DNA of 64,000 nucleotides from an archaeon (GTDB taxonomy: Archaea > Thermoproteota > Nitrososphaeria > Nitrososphaerales > Gagatemarchaeaceae). The notes under the pieces were generated by a model. That model saw nothing but the letters and a program-made list of their open reading frames with translations, ran no database searches and was not told the origin of the DNA. Each line of letters begins with the position of its first letter. The stretch's first letter is position 1. Shown here in pieces: positions 7,034 through 15,138 of this stretch. The stretch spans positions 62,001 to 126,000 of the forward strand of contig JAKAUC010000013.1 of the NCBI GenBank assembly GCA_021827865.1, read 5' to 3'. Position numbers and translations under genes: made by a program.

Positions 7034-8365
7034 ATGGCATTGAAGATCGACCGCGGGCGGCCGGGGGTCGCGTCGGTGGTGGGGACGGTGATCTTCATCC
7101 TGGTCTTTATGATAGCCCTGGGGGCCCTCGCCTACGCCTCGTCTCTGCAGTCCCAGGCGTCCCAGGCGGAGCTGCAGGCCCAGGGGGTCGACGCCCAGAG
7201 GGCCGCCGAGTCCCTGACCTTCCGCACCTCCACGGCGGGGCTCGAAGCGGTCAACGCCGGGGGTACAACGGTGGTGGTCAACCACGTAGTGCTGAGGTAC
7301 CCCAACGGGACGGTCTACTCCTTCCCCGTCTCCGCTTCGATACCCGCCGGCGGCGTGGGGGCGGTGGCGCCCCTGGTCCCCTCTGGCGCCTGCTCCCCGG
7401 GGACCACCTCCTGCGCCTCCCGCTACGAGCAGATAGTCTCCGGGAACCCGGCGGGGTCGTCGGTGGGGCTGCTCACGGCGCTGGGCAACGTGTTCTGGTA
7501 CACATTCTCCGGGGCGCAGACGGGCTGGACCCAGGCGAAGTTCACGGCGTCCGGGACCTGGTCGGTCCCCCCTGGGGCCAACTGGGCCTACGTGGTCTGC
7601 ATCGGCGGAGGCGGAGGAGGGGGAGGGAGCGGCGGGGCGACTGACGCGGGGGGGCCTTCAGGGAGCGGAGGGGGAGGTGGGGGCGGGGCCGGGAGCCTGG
7701 CCCAGGGGTTCGTTGACATCCAGGGGGCTGGGTCCCTGGCGGTGACTGTCGGCCAGGGAGGGGGAGGGGGGGCGGCCGGCGGAGCGACGACCAACGGGGG
7801 GGCCGGCGGGGGCGGGGGGGCGAGCTCCTTCGGCCCCTTCGTGGCGTGCGGTGGAGGTGAAGGGGGAGGGGGGGCGCCCTACACCGAGAACGGAGCCCCC
7901 GGGGCGTTCTGCGCGCCCAACGGGGCGCCCGACGGCGGGAGCGGCAACGGAGTCCCAGGGGGGGCGCCCGGAAATCCCGGGGTCGCGGCGGACGCCCTGC
8001 AGTACACCGCCTACGGAGGGGGTGGCGGTGGGGGCGGGGACTTCTACACCCCGCCGGGGAGGGGGAGCCCTTCGGACTCCTTGACTCTGGGGGCCGCCTA
8101 CGTGGGGCTCCCCGGGGGCGGGAGCAACTGCGCCTTCGGCGGGGGCGGGGGGTCTGCGTCCCCCTTCGGAGACGGCGGGACGGGAGGGGGTGGCGCAGCG
8201 GCTTGCGGGTCGGGGACCCCCGGCGCCAGCGCGTCCCTGAACACTGGCGCGGGGGGTGGCGGAGGGGGCGGGGCCTACTCCACCTCGTCTTCATGCGGGG
8301 GGAGGGGAGGGGAGCCCGGGGGGAGCGGCGGGTCCGGGCTGGTGGTCGTCTACTACCAGGGGTGA
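7034..8365 (+). CDS. pilin-like protein with long glycine-rich (poly-Gly) domain, probable pilus adhesin
   Basis: A 443-residue protein. Residues 1-45 are a class III signal (basic leader with R-G-R-P-G, then a hydrophobic helix V-A-S-V-V-G-T-V-I-F). Residues about 45-165 are a pilin-like beta domain. From about 175 the sequence F-T-A-S-G-T-W-S-V-P-P-G opens a 265-residue domain that is close to half glycine, with runs of 5-8 Gly separated by Ser/Ala/Asn, and ends V-V-V-Y-Y-Q-G. This opening and ending match the glycine-rich domain known from phage tail-fibre adhesins and bacterial surface proteins, where polyglycine-II helices form a sandwich. The ATG is preceded by AGGAGG. It closes the pilin gene set and could cap the pilus. 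Confidence 0.8.
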   Translation: MALKIDRGRPGVASVVGTVIFILVFMIALGALAYASSLQSQASQAELQAQGVDAQRAAESLTFRTSTAGLEAVNAGGTTVVVNHVVLRYPNGTVYSFPVSASIPAGGVGAVAPLVPSGACSPGTTSCASRYEQIVSGNPAGSSVGLLTALGNVFWYTFSGAQTGWTQAKFTASGTWSVPPGANWAYVVCIGGGGGGGGSGGATDAGGPSGSGGGGGGGAGSLAQGFVDIQGAGSLAVTVGQGGGGGAAGGATTNGGAGGGGGASSFGPFVACGGGEGGGGAPYTENGAPGAFCAPNGAPDGGSGNGVPGGAPGNPGVAADALQYTAYGGGGGGGGDFYTPPGRGSPSDSLTLGAAYVGLPGGGSNCAFGGGGGSASPFGDGGTGGGGAAACGSGTPGASASLNTGAGGGGGGGAYSTSSSCGGRGGEPGGSGGSGLVVVYYQG

Positions 8366-8369
8366 GGGG

Positions 8370-9839
8370 TCATCTGGCCGCGGGCCCGACCTCGATGGGG
8401 TCGGCGAAGAACCTCCTGGTCGTCCCTGAAGCGGGCGAGTCGAAGGGGTCGACGCTGACGACAACGGGGAGGTTCCTGACGGCGTAGCCCAGGAGGAGGC
8501 ACATCCTCGGGGGGAGGGTCCTGACTATCGCCTTCACGGTGTCGGCGTCGGCCATGGACGCCTGGGAGACCAGGGCGAGGTCGGAGTCGTTGCTGAAGTT
8601 GTAGAGGAATATGTTGTCCACCTGGCGGTATATCTTCTGGTCGATGGCATCGGGCTGGTTGGTCACGAAGACTGTGAAGACACCGAAGTGGCGCATCCGG
8701 GTGATAAGGTCCTCCCAGTAGGTGTCCCTGAGATAGAGGTGGGCCTCCTCGGCGAAGAGGAACACGGGGGGTATCTTCCGCCTCTCCAGCAGCTCCACCA
8801 GCTTCGAGAGGATCAGCTCGACCACCATCTTCCTGTTCAGCGGGGAGACCCCGCTGAGGGACACGACCAGCGACCCCCCGGACCTGTTCAGGTTGAAGAA
8901 GTCCTGCAGGTCGAACTGCTGGTGGCTGGAGTCGGTGAACAGGCCGCAGGACGCCAGGGTGTGGTACCTCGCGAATAGGGCGTCCCTGACGAACTCGTTG
9001 CACCTCCACTGCTGGATGGCGGCCTCCAGGGAGGCCAGGGACAGCTCGTCCCTTTTGTCGAGCTGCTCCCAGATCTTCACGAACTCCCTCAGCGAGGTGC
9101 CGGGCATCTCGAGGGAGTGGGAGAGGAGGCTGGTGATCGGCCTCAGCCCCATGCTCGCCAGCGAGAACTTCAGGTCCCTCCCTGGCCTCATCACGTTCAC
9201 CTTCCGCCCCTGGCCCGCGTCGGTGCCGTCGCTGAGCTGCCCCACGGTGCCGTACTCGTCGTTGAGGTCGAACACCACGGAGTAGGCGCCGTTCTCGAGG
9301 AGCCCCCTGAGGAGTATCTTGGCCAGGTGGGACTTGCCCGACTCTTTCCGCCCGGTGATCACGGTGATCCTCCCGTCCAGGGCCTCGGCGGGGACCGCGA
9401 AAGACGACTCCCCGTCCACCGTCCCCAGCCTGATGTCCCTCACCCCCAGGGGGGCCACGGTCCCGGCCAGGTCCTCGATCAGCAGTCTGGTCACCGTGGA
9501 GCTGGCCCTGGAGGGCATCCAGTTGGCCCGCGGGGTCAGCTTCCCGCCAGAAATCGTCCCCCGGGCCTTGCAGAGCAGTATCCTCATGTCCCGTATGAGG
9601 GTGGAGATCGTGGTCAGCTCGGTGGGGTCCGACGTGACCCCGGGGGCGGAGGCGGAGAGGACCTCCTCCCGGGCGATCTCTTCCTCTATCCCTTCGACGT
9701 CGAGGTATCTTTCGTCGTAGACCTGGAGGACCAGGCTCCTCTGCGTCTCGGTAGCGACGAGGTAGTCCCCGACCCTCACCATCTCTCTGGGGGAGGCGAT
9801 GACAAGTATGTCGTCCGACTCCTTCTTGAGTATCTTCAC
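8370..9839 (-). CDS. herA: HerA-family DNA translocase/helicase ATPase
   Basis: A 489-residue FtsK/HerA-type ATPase. An N-terminal HAS-barrel-like beta domain (about 10-60) is followed by the DUF87 ATPase core: Walker A G-R-K-E-S-G-K-S at 163-170, D-x-N-D-E-Y-G after the second strand, Walker B V-F-L-F-A-E-E-A at 359-366 with the two acidic residues, then a F-V-T-N-Q-P sensor. HerA forms a hexameric ring that works with the nuclease NurA, encoded one base upstream in transcription order, to resect DNA ends. The usual Mre11 and Rad50 genes are not next to it in this window. Confidence 0.9.
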   Translation of the reverse strand: MKILKKESDDILVIASPREMVRVGDYLVATETQRSLVLQVYDERYLDVEGIEEEIAREEVLSASAPGVTSDPTELTTISTLIRDMRILLCKARGTISGGKLTPRANWMPSRASSTVTRLLIEDLAGTVAPLGVRDIRLGTVDGESSFAVPAEALDGRITVITGRKESGKSHLAKILLRGLLENGAYSVVFDLNDEYGTVGQLSDGTDAGQGRKVNVMRPGRDLKFSLASMGLRPITSLLSHSLEMPGTSLREFVKIWEQLDKRDELSLASLEAAIQQWRCNEFVRDALFARYHTLASCGLFTDSSHQQFDLQDFFNLNRSGGSLVVSLSGVSPLNRKMVVELILSKLVELLERRKIPPVFLFAEEAHLYLRDTYWEDLITRMRHFGVFTVFVTNQPDAIDQKIYRQVDNIFLYNFSNDSDLALVSQASMADADTVKAIVRTLPPRMCLLLGYAVRNLPVVVSVDPFDSPASGTTRRFFADPIEVGPAAR

Positions 9840-9840
9840 C

Positions 9841-10839
9841 CTAGGCCCCTCCCTTGAAGCTCCCCAGGGCTATCTTCCTCAGGGGGAAGGTGTGCAGCTG
9901 CCTCACCCGGAAGCGCTTGGCGACGTATGCCTTCAGGGCCTGGTCGTCGGCCCGGGAGAAGACCGAGAGGTGGTGGGCGACCTTAAGGGAGTCTGGATAC
10001 CCCGACGCGAAGGCGTCGTTCCAGAGTATCCTCCCGAGCGCGGTCTCGACCGGCTCGGGTCCGGCGACGTCGAGCCTGAAGACGAGCCCGTCGTTGGAGA
10101 ACTTCGCCAAGACGGTGCTGCAGCTCCCGCCGTCGAGGATGTGATAGGATGGAAGGGGCGCCCTGGATAGCGAGACCATGGCGTCCTCGGAGAGGATCAG
10201 GTTGCTCGACTTTGAGAACCCGACCATGGTCCGGCCCGCCCGTCCGCGCGCCAGGGCGGAGGCACCGAACCCCAGGGGGTGCTTGAGGGACCCGTCTGCC
10301 ATGACTATGGTCTCCGCCTCCCCTGCGGAGAGCGCCTCGACGACCCGCCTCTCGACCGTGTTCCTGATGAACCGCTCGGCGACGGTGTTGTCTGACAGCA
10401 GCAGCTCCATCTCGGAAGAAGGGACGTGGGGGAGGAGCCCGCTCAGCCCGGACGAGTCAGCGTAGACAAGTATCGGCCCCAGCCTGAAGAACCTGCGCAG
10501 GGCGCCCCCGTAGGACACCCCCACCGCGGTCCTGGCCGCGTAGAGGGAGCCCTGCGAAGACTCCCCGACCAGGACGCACGTCGAGTCGACAGACGCGATT
10601 GGCCGCCCTTCTTGGATAGGAATTATGCACCCAGGGACCAATGATGCGCCTGTCGCCTCGAAGTACGGATACAGCTCCCTCCCATAGCTGCTGAAGACGA
10701 AGGTCTTCCCAGATAGCTCGCGCTCCGCGTTCTCCGCGAGCTCCGCGAAGGCCTCTTCGAACTCCCTGGCCAGGGAGTCGAGGGTCGACAGCTGCCCGTC
10801 CTGCATTGGGAAGGTTGCGATGGCCATGTTGCGCAACAT
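9841..10839 (-). CDS. nurA: NurA-type 5'-3' nuclease
   Basis: A 332-residue protein with the RNase H-like NurA layout: first catalytic Asp in I-A-S-V-D-S-T (D85), later Asp in V-M-A-D-G-S-L (D182), a G-F-S-K-S motif, and a C-terminal H-x-S-V-F-S/D-x-x-A-L segment. NurA loads onto HerA and digests DNA ends for recombinational repair. The ATG (complement 10837-10839) lies inside a perfect 16-bp palindrome, and a TATA box at about 10855-10867 sets it as leaderless. Transcription continues into herA one base after the stop, so the two form an operon, apparently under repression. Confidence 0.88.
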   Translation of the reverse strand: MLRNMAIATFPMQDGQLSTLDSLAREFEEAFAELAENAERELSGKTFVFSSYGRELYPYFEATGASLVPGCIIPIQEGRPIASVDSTCVLVGESSQGSLYAARTAVGVSYGGALRRFFRLGPILVYADSSGLSGLLPHVPSSEMELLLSDNTVAERFIRNTVERRVVEALSAGEAETIVMADGSLKHPLGFGASALARGRAGRTMVGFSKSSNLILSEDAMVSLSRAPLPSYHILDGGSCSTVLAKFSNDGLVFRLDVAGPEPVETALGRILWNDAFASGYPDSLKVAHHLSVFSRADDQALKAYVAKRFRVRQLHTFPLRKIALGSFKGGA

Positions 10840-10900
10840 GGGCTATACAATAGATGGTAATTAAATATTGCGCAAGAGCAACATGCACAATAGATTTATC
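10825..10900. promoter_or_regulatory. divergent promoter/operator region between nurA and a wHTH gene
   Basis: CATGTTGCGCAACATG (10825-10840) is a perfect 16-bp palindrome covering the nurA start codon. The core TTGCGCAA recurs at 10868-10875, just upstream of the nurA TATA box (rightward side of 10855-10867). The 9-mer ACAATAGAT occurs at 10847-10855 and 10887-10895, and GCAACATG at 10833-10840 and 10878-10885. Together these form an approximately 40-bp imperfect direct repeat. A second TATA-like box, AGATTTATCC (about 10891-10900), would serve the rightward wHTH gene. The arrangement fits a dimeric repressor bound on both sides of the nurA TATA box. Confidence 0.65.
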
Positions 10901-10922
10901 CAGGATACCTTCGCCCGACCGC

Positions 10923-11423
10923 TTGGTCCCGCTCTCGCAGAGCCCCCATTCTGAGGTCGCGGATTCAAATATGGGCATCTTGGACAACAGGCGCAACAAG
11001 ATCCAATTGTCAGAGCCGGGGAGGCCGCCAAGCGTCACTGTGAAGATGAAACGAGGAGCGTGGGAGATAGAGATAACCGCCCAGGAGGACAGGGTCCAGC
11101 AGGCCGTGGAGAGCGTCCTGGCCGGGATGGCGTCGAAGGAGCAGGTGCTCGTGCAGCCGCAGGAACCGAGCCAGGACATGAGGCGGGTGGGGTCGAGGGG
11201 GGTGATCGTCGAGCTCTGGAAGGAGGGTTGGTTCGCATCCTCGCGGTCCCTCGCCGAGGTGCACGAGGAGATGAGCAGGAGAGGATACCACTACGACAGG
11301 ACCGCTGTCTCGCACACCCTCGTAGACCTGGTCAGGGAGGGCACCCTGTCGAGGGAAGGGAGCATACGGAACTATCGCTACGCGCAGAAGTATCCGTTCA
11401 GGGCGCAGGCCGGAACTTCTTAG
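10923..11423 (+). CDS. winged-helix DNA-binding protein with N-terminal beta domain (paralogue 1)
   Basis: The N-terminal part carries a short beta unit (V-T-V-K-M-K-R-G-A-W-E-I-E-I-T) followed by a helix of the form E-D-R-V-Q-Q-A-V-E. The C-terminal 75 residues are a winged helix with S-R-S-L-A-E-V-H as helix 2, Y-D-R-T-A-V-S-H-T-L-V-D-L-V as recognition helix and N-Y-R-Y as wing. The TTG at 10923 lies 27 nt from a TATA-like box and would be leaderless; ATG 10971 is the alternative. The gene is divergent from nurA-herA and is the best candidate for the regulator of the palindromes between them. Its 3' end overlaps the next convergent gene by 26 bp. Confidence 0.65.
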   Translation: MVPLSQSPHSEVADSNMGILDNRRNKIQLSEPGRPPSVTVKMKRGAWEIEITAQEDRVQQAVESVLAGMASKEQVLVQPQEPSQDMRRVGSRGVIVELWKEGWFASSRSLAEVHEEMSRRGYHYDRTAVSHTLVDLVREGTLSREGSIRNYRYAQKYPFRAQAGTS

Positions 11424-11910
11424 ACAGCTGCTCCGCGAGCCTGCTCGCCCCGACGGTGGTTATCCTGTACTTTCCCCCCTGGTCTGAGTCGACCCGCTCG
11501 ACGTTCGCTGACTTTGTCAGCTCGCTGAGCCTGGAGCTGATGGTCTTGGCATAGAGGCCGGTCGCGGCCTCGATGTCCCCCACCCCCATGGCGTCGGTGG
11601 CGGACTTGCCGCTGAGGGCGGCGATCCTGGCCGCCACGAGCTGGAGCGTTATCACGTCCCTGTCGCTGAGCTTCTTGTCCTGGACCCAGACCCGCGGCCC
11701 TTCAGGGGTGACCCTGACGAACTCCCTGAACATCTGGACGAGGTCGTTGAGCGAGTGGTTCACGCTTATCGCCCGCGCGAGGTCCATGTTCGGCACCTCC
11801 TTCGACACCCACTCGTGGAGCGAGCGCATGACCACCTCCGGAGAGCCGGACAGCTCGACCCTCGACTCGCCGTAGCCGACAGAAACTCTTAGCTCCCTTT
11901 CGCTGGACAT
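11398..11910 (-). CDS. winged-helix protein with N-terminal beta domain (paralogue 2)
   Basis: A 170-residue protein. Residues 5-35 form the same beta unit as the neighbouring wHTH protein (L-R-V-S-V-G-Y-G-E-S-R-V-E-L-S-G-S-P-E-V-V). The C-terminal half is a helix-turn-helix: S-A-T-D-A-M-G-V-G-D-I-E-A, then G-L-Y-A-K-T-I-S-S-R-L-S-E-L as recognition helix and a K-Y-R-I-T wing. It is convergent with, and overlaps the 3' end of, the preceding gene, so antisense interference is possible. DNA target unknown. Confidence 0.65.
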   Translation of the reverse strand: MSSERELRVSVGYGESRVELSGSPEVVMRSLHEWVSKEVPNMDLARAISVNHSLNDLVQMFREFVRVTPEGPRVWVQDKKLSDRDVITLQLVAARIAALSGKSATDAMGVGDIEAATGLYAKTISSRLSELTKSANVERVDSDQGGKYRITTVGASRLAEQLSKKFRPAP

Positions 11911-12006
11911 GTATGCAGATGGCTCCTGCGCACCGGGTTTCTTGTCAGGTTAAAATCAGTTGCTTTGAGCCGGATGTCGGACCCAGGGGCCCCAGCTGCA
12001 GGGGGA

Positions 12007-12765
12007 CTACTTCGCGTAGATGGATGGGTCCCTGACGCCGGCGTCTCTGAAAGCGAGCTTGCGCCTGCCGCAGTTCGAGCAGACGCCGCAGTGCACGGGG
12101 AGCTTCCTCCCGTCGACCTCCCTGAATCCGTAGCCCGCATAGCAGCTGTAGGTGTGCTCCCAGGGGACCCCCAGTTTCTCTCCCAGCCTGACTACCGCGT
12201 CCTTGTCGTAGGTGAGCAGCGGCGCCGATATCTCGTATCCGCCGTGGTGGGTCGCCTGCTCGGCGAGGCGGTTCATCTCCGCCAGGAACTCCGGGGTGTT
12301 GTCTTTCATGGCCACCGGCGTCTCCCTGCGGATCCCGATGTAGACGTTGTACCGTTCGCCCTTCGAGATGTAGAAAGACTCCGCGTGCGAGAGCCCGACG
12401 AGCAGCAGCAGGGCGTTCCTGCACGGGTCCCACCACTTTAGGATGCGCTGCCGTGCCTTCTCGGGGTCCCACAGGTCCTCGTGCTTCGTCTCGGCTATCT
12501 CCTTCTCGGGATGGGTGAGGACCGACGTGCTGATGTCCCCCAGCCACCTCAGGTCTATCTTCTTCAGTGGGACGTTCAGGTCCTTGGACACCTGCTCGAT
12601 GCAGAACTCCTCGTACTGGTAGGTGCGCTGCCTGTAGTCTGCGAAGACCAGCAGCATGTTCTTCGGCCGCATCTCCTTGGCCACATGGTATGCTGTGGTC
12701 ACGGAGTCCACCCCTCCGGAGATCATCATCACCGCGCTCCGCTGCTCGCTCATCCTAGGCTCCAA
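12007..12765 (-). CDS. queC: 7-cyano-7-deazaguanine synthase QueC
   Basis: A 252-residue PP-loop ATPase that converts 7-carboxy-7-deazaguanine to preQ0, the precursor of archaeosine at tRNA position 15. The PP-loop S-G-G-V-D-S is at residues 16-21. The zinc site is near the C terminus: H-T-Y-S-C-Y-A-G then C-G-V-C-S-N-C-G, giving the four conserved Cys. Its start lies within the end of queT (11-nt overlap), so both are co-transcribed. Other archaeosine genes (queD, queE, tgtA) are not in this window. Confidence 0.92.
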   Translation of the reverse strand: MEPRMSEQRSAVMMISGGVDSVTTAYHVAKEMRPKNMLLVFADYRQRTYQYEEFCIEQVSKDLNVPLKKIDLRWLGDISTSVLTHPEKEIAETKHEDLWDPEKARQRILKWWDPCRNALLLLVGLSHAESFYISKGERYNVYIGIRRETPVAMKDNTPEFLAEMNRLAEQATHHGGYEISAPLLTYDKDAVVRLGEKLGVPWEHTYSCYAGYGFREVDGRKLPVHCGVCSNCGRRKLAFRDAGVRDPSIYAK

Positions 12766-13300
12766 ACCTCCGTTGGACTATCCCCAGCTTCGCGACCGCC
12801 CTGTATAGCATGTAGCCGAGCACCGCGGTGGCTGCAAATATCCCTATCGTCACCTGCGGAATCTCCACGGTCAGGGGGAGGCCGAAGGCGTAGCTCAGCG
12901 CGTAGCTCACCGTCAGCCCCAGCGCGACCGAGTAGAGCGTCAGCCCTAGGAACACGCTCCTCTTCCTCAGCTTCCAGAGGACCCAGGAGAACACCAAGGA
13001 TGGTATGACGTTGATGAGGTCTATGGGCCCCAGCGGATCCCCCAGGGCAGGCTGGTTCGCGATGAATACGCCCAGGGCCTGCCCCGCCACCCCGGGCCAT
13101 CCGATCAATGGTATCAAGCCTGTCAGAACGTTCGCGACGCGCAGGTTGACCGCGCCGTAGCTGATCGGGCTGAAGAGGACCGACAGCGCGACGTACATCG
13201 CGGCGTAGACCGCCGCCGTGGCCACCAATACGGTTCTTCTCACTAGTCTTTCTCCCCCAACGCCGGGATTTGTAAGGCGGATCGGGTCGAGGTAACTCAC
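12755..13300 (-). CDS. queT: QueT family transporter (ECF S component for a queuosine/archaeosine precursor)
   Basis: About 181 residues with five to six hydrophobic helices and the QueT-typical motif Y-G-A-V-N-L-R-V-A-N-V-L after the first helix. QueT proteins are substrate-binding S components of energy-coupling-factor transporters thought to import preQ0/preQ1-like bases; linkage to queC here supports this. GTG 13300 is 31 nt from a TATA-like element (rc of 13327-13335) and would be leaderless. The alternative GTG at complement 13241-13243 removes a 19-residue hydrophilic extension and has GGGGGAG eight bases upstream. Confidence 0.85.
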   Translation of the reverse strand: MSYLDPIRLTNPGVGGERLVRRTVLVATAAVYAAMYVALSVLFSPISYGAVNLRVANVLTGLIPLIGWPGVAGQALGVFIANQPALGDPLGPIDLINVIPSLVFSWVLWKLRKRSVFLGLTLYSVALGLTVSYALSYAFGLPLTVEIPQVTIGIFAATAVLGYMLYRAVAKLGIVQRRFGA

Positions 13301-13326
13301 CCGCCGAGGGCGAGCACCCGGGGCGG

Positions 13327-13440
13327 CTATTTAGCTCTGGACCGCGCCCCCTCCTGGGAGGGGAGCAGGGGATCCCGGTGCCTCCCCTGGCAGCGTCCGC
13401 CGGGACTGCTGCGTCCCTGAATACTAACACTCGTTAAATA
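13327..13440. promoter_or_regulatory. divergent promoter region, queT-queC and radical SAM gene
   Basis: GCTAAATAG (complement of 13327-13335) is a TATA box for queT, and TCGTTAAATA (13431-13440) is one for the rightward radical SAM gene starting at 13474. Between them is GC-rich sequence without an obvious long palindrome. I saw no recognisable preQ1 riboswitch. Confidence 0.4.
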
Positions 13441-13473
13441 GCCTGCCTCCGGACGGCTGAACCAGGATACGCC

Positions 13474-14559
13474 GTGACCTTCACAGAGAGGCCTGTGCTT
13501 GTTTTCTGGGAGACGACGAAGGCGTGCCCTCTATCCTGCGTCCATTGCAGGGCGTCGGCCATCCTCGGACCCGTCCCCGGGGAGCTGACGACCGAGGAGG
13601 GGTTGCGGGTGATCGACCAGGTCGGGTCCATGGGCACCCCCCCGCCGGTCCTCGTCTTCACCGGAGGGGATCCGCTCACGCGGGCCGACCTCCCCGAATT
13701 GATCTCCTACGCCAAGGGCGCCGGCGTCCCCTTCGCTGTCTCCCCGGCGGTGAGCCAGAACCTCACCGATGGGTACCTCGCGAGGCTCCGCGACGCCGGG
13801 ACCTCGTCCATCTCGATCAGCCTCGACGGCGCCCGCCCGGAGACCCACGACTCGATCAGAGGCGTCGCGGGGACCTACGAGAGGACCCTCGAGAGGATCA
13901 GGGCGGCGAAGGACATCGGGGTCAGCGTCCAGATCAACACGGCCATAATGAAGGCGAACATCCGCGAACTCCCGGAGATGCTCCCCCTCGTCAAGGGGTT
14001 GGGCGTGAAGATATGGGAGCTGTTCTTTCTGGTACAGGTTGGGAGGGGGTCCGGGGTCCTGGACCTGACCCCCGAGGAGTACGAGAGCGCCTGCAACTTC
14101 GCCTACGACGCCTCGCGGCGCGGGCTGGTCGTCAGGTGCGTCGAAGCACCGTTCATACGGAGGGTGGTCAACAGCCGGCGCTCGGCGGACGACTACTGGC
14201 AGGACGAGACCTACCTCGCCATGAGGGGGGGCCTCGGCGGCGCGGGGGACGCGCTGGCGCCTACGACCCTGGGGCCCAGGGGGACTCTGGACGGGGACGG
14301 CATCGTCTTCGTCGGGCACGACGGGACAATCTACCCCGGGGGGCTGCTTCCAGTCCCGCTGGGCAACGTCAGGAAGGACGACCTGGCCACGGTCTACAGG
14401 ACGGACCCGCTCCTGAAGAAGATAAGAGACAGGAAGTTTTCCGGGCCATGCGGGAGCTGCAGCTACTCCGAAGTCTGCGGGGGGAGCAGGGCCAGGGCCT
14501 ACGCGCACAGCGGCGACCCCCTCGGCTCAGACCCCGCGTGCCTGTTCGTCAGGGCCTAG
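13474..14559 (+). CDS. radical SAM/SPASM protein, NirJ/AhbC/AhbD-like
   Basis: A 361-residue radical SAM enzyme. The SAM-cluster motif C-P-L-S-C-V-H-C gives C18, C22 and C25 (CxxxCxxC); F-T-G-G-D-P-L follows at about 66-72. The C-terminal SPASM segment C-G-S-C-S-Y-S-E-V-C-G-G-S-R-A-R-A-Y-A with later G-D and a final D-P-A-C is nearly the signature of NirJ and AhbC/AhbD, which act on tetrapyrrole side chains. Its position opposite the hem operon supports a role in heme maturation. The other possibility is a peptide-modifying SPASM enzyme; no precursor peptide is adjacent. GTG start; the membrane gene follows 16 nt later. Confidence 0.8.
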   Translation: MTFTERPVLVFWETTKACPLSCVHCRASAILGPVPGELTTEEGLRVIDQVGSMGTPPPVLVFTGGDPLTRADLPELISYAKGAGVPFAVSPAVSQNLTDGYLARLRDAGTSSISISLDGARPETHDSIRGVAGTYERTLERIRAAKDIGVSVQINTAIMKANIRELPEMLPLVKGLGVKIWELFFLVQVGRGSGVLDLTPEEYESACNFAYDASRRGLVVRCVEAPFIRRVVNSRRSADDYWQDETYLAMRGGLGGAGDALAPTTLGPRGTLDGDGIVFVGHDGTIYPGGLLPVPLGNVRKDDLATVYRTDPLLKKIRDRKFSGPCGSCSYSEVCGGSRARAYAHSGDPLGSDPACLFVRA

Positions 14560-14575
14560 CCCCAAGGGTGCTCAC

Positions 14576-15061
14576 ATGTCCCTGCTCTTCATCCTGGTCC
14601 TCTGGGTGCATCTCTTCTCCGCGATAATCCTGGTCGGCGGCTCCTTCTTCATTTGGCTCGTCGTCTGGCCCGCCTCCTTCACCATAACGGAGAACGAGGC
14701 CGAGCGGACGCGGATAGTCGGGAGGGTGGCGAAGCGTTTCGCCTACTTCAGCCACGGCACCGTGACGCTGCTCTTCCTGAGCGGAGCGTACCTCGCGTGG
14801 CCCTACGTCGTGGCGCCGGGGCTCGCCCTCACGACCCTCAGGGGGGAGGTGCTGTTGGCCAAGGTGGCCACGGTGGTGGTGACCATCGCGCTGATGTATG
14901 CCAATAACCTGTACCACGGCCGGAAGATCATGCGCCTGGCCGCCCAGGGGCGGCTCGACGATGTGAGGAGGGTGAGGAAGCTGACCCACATCGCGTCCTA
15001 CGTGACTCTCGGCCTGCTCCTGGTGATCACCGTCCTGGGCGCCACCCTGGTGGCGCTGTAG
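14576..15061 (+). CDS. four-TM membrane protein, HemJ/CopD-like
   Basis: A 161-residue protein with four membrane helices (about 3-28, 58-80, 95-118, 137-160). The first helix carries W-V-H-L-F-S and the second is preceded by a basic R-V-A-K-R-F-A-Y-F-S-H; the third begins L-L-A-K and is followed by N-N-L-Y-H-G. Conserved helix-embedded His and a Lys at the third helix are shared by the CopD-like fold and by HemJ, the oxygen-dependent-pathway protoporphyrinogen oxidase of many bacteria. It is co-oriented with the radical SAM gene. In this locus it is a candidate for the missing porphyrinogen oxidase, which is inference. Confidence 0.6.
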   Translation: MSLLFILVLWVHLFSAIILVGGSFFIWLVVWPASFTITENEAERTRIVGRVAKRFAYFSHGTVTLLFLSGAYLAWPYVVAPGLALTTLRGEVLLAKVATVVVTIALMYANNLYHGRKIMRLAAQGRLDDVRRVRKLTHIASYVTLGLLLVITVLGATLVAL

Positions 15062-15138
15062 CCCGGGGTCTCGCCGGCCGGTCCGCGGCCCGTCGTCCAG
15101 CTCCGTGGGGGGCGACTCCCGGCTGGAGGATATGCTTG

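Noticed and set aside
7542-8294. Long minus-strand Arg/Pro-rich frame opposite the glycine-rich domain
   Set aside because: It is the complement of poly-Gly codons (Gly in one strand gives Pro/Arg in the other) and has no domain.
13241-13330. preQ1 riboswitch upstream of queT
   Set aside because: No recognisable preQ1-I or preQ1-II core; leader length would be near zero if GTG 13300 is the start.
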